Source: JANRKB01 sp033763695 (GTDB lineage: Bacteria > Planctomycetota > Phycisphaerae > Phycisphaerales > UBA1924). From it: a stretch of 64,000 bases of DNA. Below are positions 59,753 through 64,000 of the stretch, piece after piece (position 1 is the first letter of the stretch; each line of letters opens with the position of its first letter). The DNA is taken from NCBI GenBank assembly GCA_033763695.1, contig JANRKB010000043.1, forward strand, positions 1 through 64,000, in the 5' to 3' direction. Made by a program: the position numbers and the translations under genes. The notes under the pieces were generated by a model. It was given only the letters and a program-made list of their open reading frames with translations. It made no database searches and had not been told where the DNA came from.

Positions 59753-59781
59753 AAGGCCGCGGAGTGACACTCCGTGGCCTT
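59753..59781 (+). terminator. Terminator-like hairpin after the metalloprotease gene
   Basis: A 13-bp stem with one G-T pair and a 3-nt loop, AAGGCCGCGGAGT with ACTCCGTGGCCTT, 36 bp after the stop. The tail is only moderately T-rich (TGTGCC). Confidence 0.65.
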
Positions 59782-59863
59782 TGTGCCATCACGCTCGCGA
59801 ACCGTGAGATACGCACTGCACAACGCCTCGCATCTTGGTGACGCGCGGATGGCGGACGTTCGC

Positions 59864-61336
59864 TCACAGCGCCGGCAGAATCTTGCCGCGGCACTCACCC
59901 AGCCCGATGCGGCGTGCGCCGGGCGTTTCGGCAAAGCCGCGCATGATCACCTCGTCGCCGTCCTGAAGGAACGTGCGCGTCTCGCCGCTGGGCAACTGAA
60001 TCGGCTTGCGCGGCAGGGGCTTCCCGCTCGCATCGCGCCCCGCCCAGGTCAGTTCCAGCAAGCAGCCGCGTGCGTCGGGGGCGACGCCGCTGATCGTGCC
60101 ACTGGCGAGCAGATCGCCGGAGGAAAGATTGCAGCCGTTGCTGGTGTGATGCGTGAGCAACTGCGCGAGCGTCCAATACATGTCGGTGAACGAGCCGCGG
60201 CTCAGTCGCACCGCGGGCGTGCCCGCCGCACGCATCTTCTCGCTCTGCAGCCAGACTTCGAGCGTGATGGCCAGTCCGCCCTTGGCCTGATCCTCGGCGT
60301 CAAACAGATACGGCAGCGGCGTCGGATCGCCCTCGGGCCGCTTCATCGCGGCACAGCGGAACGGCTCGAGCGCATCCATCGTCACGATGAACGGCGAGAT
60401 GCTGGTCGCAAAGTTCTTGGCGAGGAACGGCCCCAGCGGCTGATACTCCCACTTCTGCACGTCGCGCGCCGACCAGTCGTTCACGAGCACCACGCCGAGC
60501 ATGTGCTCGCGGGCCTGCGCGATCGGCACCGGCTCACCCTGATTGGTCTGCTTGCCGACGACGAGCCCGAGTTCGAGTTCATAGTCGAGCATCGTGCTGG
60601 GGCCGAAGGTGGGTGCCGCGCCGGGCTTGTCATCGGGCGGCGCCTGCTGGCCGCGCGGACGGCGGATGTCGGTCCCGCTCACGACGATCGATGATGCACG
60701 CCCGTGATAGCCGATCGGCACGTGCTTGTAGTTGGGCAAGAGCGGATTTTCCGGGCGGAACATGCTGCCCACCGTCGTCGCGTGGTGAATCGACGCGTAG
60801 AAGTCGGTGTAGTTGGGCACCACGATCGGCGGCAGGATCGTCGCGTCCTTCAGCGGCCGCAGCGCCTTGGCCCGCAGGCGTCGCCCCTGCTGGCCGGTGG
60901 GCGCGCCGTCGCGCAGGAACTTGCTGACGGCGATGCGCACGCGCTGCCGCGTCGGCGCACCCAGCATCGCGAGCATGTTGAAGGAGTAATCCTCCATCGC
61001 GAGCAGAATGTCATCCGGCGGCTCTTCGTGCCCGAGTTCGTTGAACACGCCGCCTTCGAGCAGCAGTTGCAGATCGCAGATCTGATCGCCGATCACCACG
61101 CCGTGCGTCGGAACGCGATGGTCGTGATCGCACGCTTCGCCGTCGTGGTGGTGATGGCCGTGCGCGTGCTCCTCGTCGTCCTTCGCGAAGATGACCAGCG
61201 GCAGGTTCTGAATCGGGAAGTCGCACGACGCGTCGTTCGCGCCCGGAACCCATGACTTCAGGTTCGGATCGTTGCACGCGGCAAGATCCGCCGCCGACAC
61301 TTCAAGCACTTCTTCTGATTCCATCTGACCCGCCAT
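59864..61336 (-). CDS. Fumarylacetoacetase with a His-rich insert
   Basis: Hydrolyses fumarylacetoacetate to fumarate and acetoacetate, the last step of tyrosine breakdown. 490 residues against about 420-430 in typical FAH. The N-domain is followed by the catalytic region YTDFYASIHHATTVGSMFRP, then LPIGYHGRASSIVVSG-like YKHVPIGYHGRASSI, metal ligands in LDYELELG and VVLVNDWSARDVQKWEY, and GTISGVAP. Residues 53-73 form an acidic, His-rich loop (HAHGHHHHDGE and HDH) absent from the usual enzyme and perhaps metal-binding. ATG at 61336. No other tyrosine-pathway gene is in the window. Confidence 0.92.
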   Translation of the reverse strand: MAGQMESEEVLEVSAADLAACNDPNLKSWVPGANDASCDFPIQNLPLVIFAKDDEEHAHGHHHHDGEACDHDHRVPTHGVVIGDQICDLQLLLEGGVFNELGHEEPPDDILLAMEDYSFNMLAMLGAPTRQRVRIAVSKFLRDGAPTGQQGRRLRAKALRPLKDATILPPIVVPNYTDFYASIHHATTVGSMFRPENPLLPNYKHVPIGYHGRASSIVVSGTDIRRPRGQQAPPDDKPGAAPTFGPSTMLDYELELGLVVGKQTNQGEPVPIAQAREHMLGVVLVNDWSARDVQKWEYQPLGPFLAKNFATSISPFIVTMDALEPFRCAAMKRPEGDPTPLPYLFDAEDQAKGGLAITLEVWLQSEKMRAAGTPAVRLSRGSFTDMYWTLAQLLTHHTSNGCNLSSGDLLASGTISGVAPDARGCLLELTWAGRDASGKPLPRKPIQLPSGETRTFLQDGDEVIMRGFAETPGARRIGLGECRGKILPAL

Positions 61337-61716
61337 CGTTCATGCTCCTGCCGTTCGCCGAGCGATTGATGCCCGTTGACGGATTGATGATTCTGGTTTC
61401 AGCGCTGGTCGACTCACGCCGCCCGTCGCGTGCGCTTCGGGCTTGTCAAGATTGGATCGCGAGCGACACGGTCCATGCTCGACATTCCGGCACGAGAGAG
61501 GTTTCTCGCCGTGGGGTGCCGCTGCGCGACGACCCCACGCTATTGACCCGCACGGCTTCGCCGTGCAAGCCCGCTCTTGAACCCTGCCCATTCACTCCAC
61601 AACTCGGTGACCCCATGAGTCCGAGACCATGACTCTGTGACTATGTGACTTTCTTTCTGCCTTTCGTACTTCGTCTCTTCGGAACTCCGTCTCTTCTTCC
61701 CGCACTCCGTCTCTTC
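61337..61716. repeat. Intergenic octamer array abutting the next stop codon
   Basis: 380 bp between fah and the hypothetical gene. The right part (about 61600-61716) has 8-bp-period sequence: GTGACTAT, GTGACTTT, then CTCCGTCT, CTTCTTCC, GTCTCTTC and similar. On the minus strand the first part after the 61717 stop is GAAGAGACGGAG, the AGAGACGN family. The left part (61337-61600) has no recognisable gene. Confidence 0.7.
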
Positions 61717-62649
61717 TCACCCCATCCCAATCTTCTTCAGATCCTCGACGGGTTCGTCAAACGAGCAACTGCCGAAGGTGAGGCTGAACGCCTCGCGGCT
61801 GTGCGCCAGTTGTGCCGCGTCGAGTACATGCGTGCGCCAGCGCACGCCCTCCTCCGTGAACACAAACGCCTTCGGATCCGTCTCGCGCAGCACGTCGATC
61901 GCGAGCTGTTCATCCGCCCGCACATGCTTGAGCAGTGCGGCGGCCACAAACACGTTCAGGAACCCGTGCATCACCGCACGCGGCGCGTTCTTCTCATACG
62001 TCAGCGCATACTCGCCGCGGATCGGATGGTGCAATCCCGCGGTCGCCTTGAAGGGCACATCGGCGAGCACGCACGCGTTCATGAACGCGGCCACATGCTC
62101 GGGGCTTGGAATCGCTTCGGGCGTGACGCCGCCGGTGCGGATCTTCGCGGCACACGCGTTGCCCGCCATCGCCGCGATGAACCCGCGCGGATCAACACCC
62201 GCCGGCACCTCGAGGAACGGATAGATCTCATCAGGCACGGTGTCGAGAATGTCGTCCGCCTCGTCGGGCGAAGTCAGCTTGATCTCGATGGCGTCGACCA
62301 GCGCCAGTCCATTCACTTCCTGATCATGGTGCTCGTTGAACTTGCGGATGATGTCCAGATCGTCGGGCGTCTCCACCAGCGCGGAGATATGCCACGGCTC
62401 GGTGACGTCGGCGTGCTCGCGATAGCCGCTGGTCGCGTTCGTGCCCGGCATGAGCACGCTGGCGCACTGCGAGAGTTCCTTGAGCCGTGCCGCGGGGCAC
62501 ACGAACCGGCAGAGCATCCATTCATGCTCGCCGACGCGGGCGCGTGCGTACGCCTCGACGGCGTGCTGCATCGACAGCTTCGCGGGCGGGAACAGCCCCG
62601 CGTAATCGATCAGGCCGGACAAGAGCGTGGTCAGGCTGCGGGTGGGCAT
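61717..62649 (-). CDS. Conserved hypothetical protein
   Basis: A 310-residue soluble protein that I cannot place in a named family. It starts with LTTLLSGLIDYAGLFPPAKLSMQHAVEAYA. It also has WMLCRFVCPAARLKEL, LVDAIEIKLTSPDEADDILD, IYPFLEVPAGVDPRGFIAAMAGNACAAKIRTGG and FKATAGLHHPIRGEYALTYEKNAPRAVMHGFLNVFVAAALL. The alternating beta and helix segments suggest a TIM-barrel-like fold; I would not assign an activity. No signal peptide. ATG at 62649. It is divergent from the Eis-like gene, 67 bp apart. Confidence 0.75.
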   Translation of the reverse strand: MPTRSLTTLLSGLIDYAGLFPPAKLSMQHAVEAYARARVGEHEWMLCRFVCPAARLKELSQCASVLMPGTNATSGYREHADVTEPWHISALVETPDDLDIIRKFNEHHDQEVNGLALVDAIEIKLTSPDEADDILDTVPDEIYPFLEVPAGVDPRGFIAAMAGNACAAKIRTGGVTPEAIPSPEHVAAFMNACVLADVPFKATAGLHHPIRGEYALTYEKNAPRAVMHGFLNVFVAAALLKHVRADEQLAIDVLRETDPKAFVFTEEGVRWRTHVLDAAQLAHSREAFSLTFGSCSFDEPVEDLKKIGMG

Positions 62650-62716
62650 GCCACGATGGTAGTTCGCCGCCGCCCCGAGGCATGTGCGCCTGCCGATCTT
62701 CATCTACGCTTGTTGC

Positions 62717-63934
62717 ATGTCACACGTCGTCTACGGCCGCGCGTCCCGCCCGGAACTCATCGAGGCGTACATCCGCCAAGTCTCCCAGGTCTTCTCTTGG
62801 GATGAGCCGATCGTCCGCGAATGGGTGGGCCAGCACGGCAGCGACAATATTCGTCTCGTGACGCTCGATGGTGACGCCGCGGGCGGCCTCACACTCATGC
62901 CCATGGGCACGTTCCTCGCGGGCTCGCGCGTTTCGCTCACCGGCATCGCGGTGGTCGTGGTCCCGGCCGAGCATCGCGGGCGCGGCATCGGCACCACGCT
63001 CATGCGCGACGCCATGCGCGAGATTCACCTGCGCGGCGACGCGCTCGCCGGACTCTACCCGGCCACGCTCCCGGTCTATCGCAACGCCGGATTCGAGCAC
63101 GCGGGCGTGCGCTACGGCGTCACGCTCCCGATCCAAGGCCTCCGTCTGCGCGATGAGGCCGCACTCAAGCGCGAGATGAACACGCTCACGCTCGAGCCCT
63201 TCACCGCCGCCCGCCAACCAGAACTCGAAGCGTTCTATCGCTCGCTCGCCCCCCACCACCACGGCTTCCTCGACCGCCCCGACTCGATCTGGCAGGCCAA
63301 GACCCATCGCATCCGCGGCGAGCCGACCCGCGGCTTCCTCGTTCGGCACGCGGGCGCGATCGAGGGCTATTTCTTCTTCATGCAAAAGCGCGAGGGCGCC
63401 AACCCGTTCGACATCGTCTTCTCTGATGTGCTCTTCAGCACGCCGCGCGCCGGGCGGCGCATCGCCGCGTACATCGCGGACCACTGGTCGATCGCGCGCG
63501 AGGCCCGCTTCCTCGGTTCGCCGATGCATCCGCTCTTCTCCATGTTCGCCGAGCGTTCCGAGCGTGCGACGCTGCAGGACAAATGGATGCTCCGCATCGT
63601 CAACGTCAAGGCGGCGCTCGAACAACGCGGCTATCCCTCAGGGCTCTCGACGCGCTTCGCGCTCGACATCACCGACCCACTGCTGGAGAGCAACGCGGGG
63701 CTGTGGGAAGTCCACATCGAACGCGGCCGCGCATCGACGCACAAGACCTCGACGACGATTCTGCCGACGCTCAAGCTCGACATCGGGGCGCTCGCGCCGC
63801 TCTATTCGGGCTACCAGTCGCCGCTCACGCTTCGTGCCGCGGGATTGCTGCCGGCGGGTGCCAATGCGGATGCTCTGCGGGTGGTGCACGACGCGTTTGC
63901 CGCCGAGATGCCGTGGCTGCAGGAGATCTATTGA
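62717..63934 (+). CDS. Eis-like GNAT-family N-acetyltransferase
   Basis: A 405-residue protein with the Eis layout: N-terminal GNAT domain, second GNAT-like domain and C-terminal sterol-carrier-like domain. The acetyl-CoA loop is GIAVVVVPAEHRGRGIGTTLMRDAM, followed by AGLYPATLPVYRNAGFEHAGVRYG. The middle has EAFYRSLAPHHHGFLDRP; the end is PLYSGYQSPLTLRAAGLLPAGANADALRVVHDAF (the Eis C-terminus). Eis-like enzymes acetylate amines such as aminoglycosides or protein lysines; the native substrate here is unknown. ATG at 62717. Confidence 0.9.
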   Translation: MSHVVYGRASRPELIEAYIRQVSQVFSWDEPIVREWVGQHGSDNIRLVTLDGDAAGGLTLMPMGTFLAGSRVSLTGIAVVVVPAEHRGRGIGTTLMRDAMREIHLRGDALAGLYPATLPVYRNAGFEHAGVRYGVTLPIQGLRLRDEAALKREMNTLTLEPFTAARQPELEAFYRSLAPHHHGFLDRPDSIWQAKTHRIRGEPTRGFLVRHAGAIEGYFFFMQKREGANPFDIVFSDVLFSTPRAGRRIAAYIADHWSIAREARFLGSPMHPLFSMFAERSERATLQDKWMLRIVNVKAALEQRGYPSGLSTRFALDITDPLLESNAGLWEVHIERGRASTHKTSTTILPTLKLDIGALAPLYSGYQSPLTLRAAGLLPAGANADALRVVHDAFAAEMPWLQEIY

Positions 63935-63944
63935 ACGCGCTCGC

Positions 63945-64000
63945 TCACTTCACAAATCGCAGGCACATCGGATAGCGATAGAACTGCCCCTTGTGGGCGG
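63945..64000 (-). CDS. Possible C-terminal end of a gene running beyond the right edge
   Basis: The minus strand at the right edge encodes AHKGQFYRYPMCLRFVK followed by TGA at 63945, 10 bp after the Eis-like gene stop. Only about 18 codons are present, too few to identify a family. It is plausible because of tight convergent spacing and the sensible peptide, but it could be chance. Confidence 0.4.
   Translation of the reverse strand, partial: AHKGQFYRYPMCLRFVK

Overview
The window looks like chromosomal DNA from a planctomycete, most likely class Phycisphaerae. The evidence is a GC-rich genome, six secreted proteins that end in a pair of EF-hand-like repeats (DFNGDGFLDFTDFDDFVAAFE type) closed by a terminal Gly-Cys or a variant of it ('GC-type dockerin' anchors), three PEP-CTERM proteins, HAF-repeat proteins, a DUF1559-like prepilin protein, and an LpxA-type lipid A gene. 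This placement rests on recognised families, not on a database search.

Layout. 1-16.8 kb is mostly housekeeping: astA (cut by the left edge), pgpA, a cysE-cysK operon, a class V aminotransferase, a DksA/TraR-like gene with lspA and a metallo-beta-lactamase-fold gene, accA, lpxA, lipB, mgtE, a secreted beta-lactamase-fold protein, an OmpR-type two-component pair, and the gene for a lipid A N-terminal-domain protein. 16.8-22.1 kb holds a glycosyltransferase and a CUT2-type sugar ABC transporter (permease, binding protein, ATPase). 22.2-31.7 kb holds secreted and surface proteins, a prepilin-like gene, a large membrane protein and an ABC-2-type ATPase. 31.7-41.4 kb holds a TolB-like protein, an M24 peptidase-accB-[inserted element]-accC operon, two paralogous PEP-CTERM proteins and pckG. 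41.8-50.4 kb holds tRNA-His, a hybrid histidine kinase with a PilZ/pseudo-receiver partner, trpC, a CPBP protease and lysS. 50.5-59.7 kb is another block of secreted repeat and anchor proteins with an FKBP isomerase. 59.8-64 kb holds fumarylacetoacetase, a conserved hypothetical protein and an Eis-like acetyltransferase.

The genes include fatty-acid synthesis entry (accA, accB, accC), cysteine synthesis (cysE, cysK), envelope biogenesis (pgpA, lspA, lpxA, GT2 plus LAB_N), gluconeogenesis and amino-acid catabolism (pckG, astA, fah), and signalling.

The most unusual signal is a system of 8-bp-period repeats. Arrays of AGAGACGN-type or GTGGCRAA-type octamers sit between genes, often as facing inverted arms. 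In four places they begin within about 2 nt of the stop codon of the gene before them (cysE, lpxA, accB and the 61717 gene). Between accB and accC two such arms, 40 bp each and matching at 35 of 40 positions, enclose a small S23/four-helix-bundle ORF. This gives a compact 507-bp unit that looks like an intervening-sequence-style insertion in a protein-coding operon.
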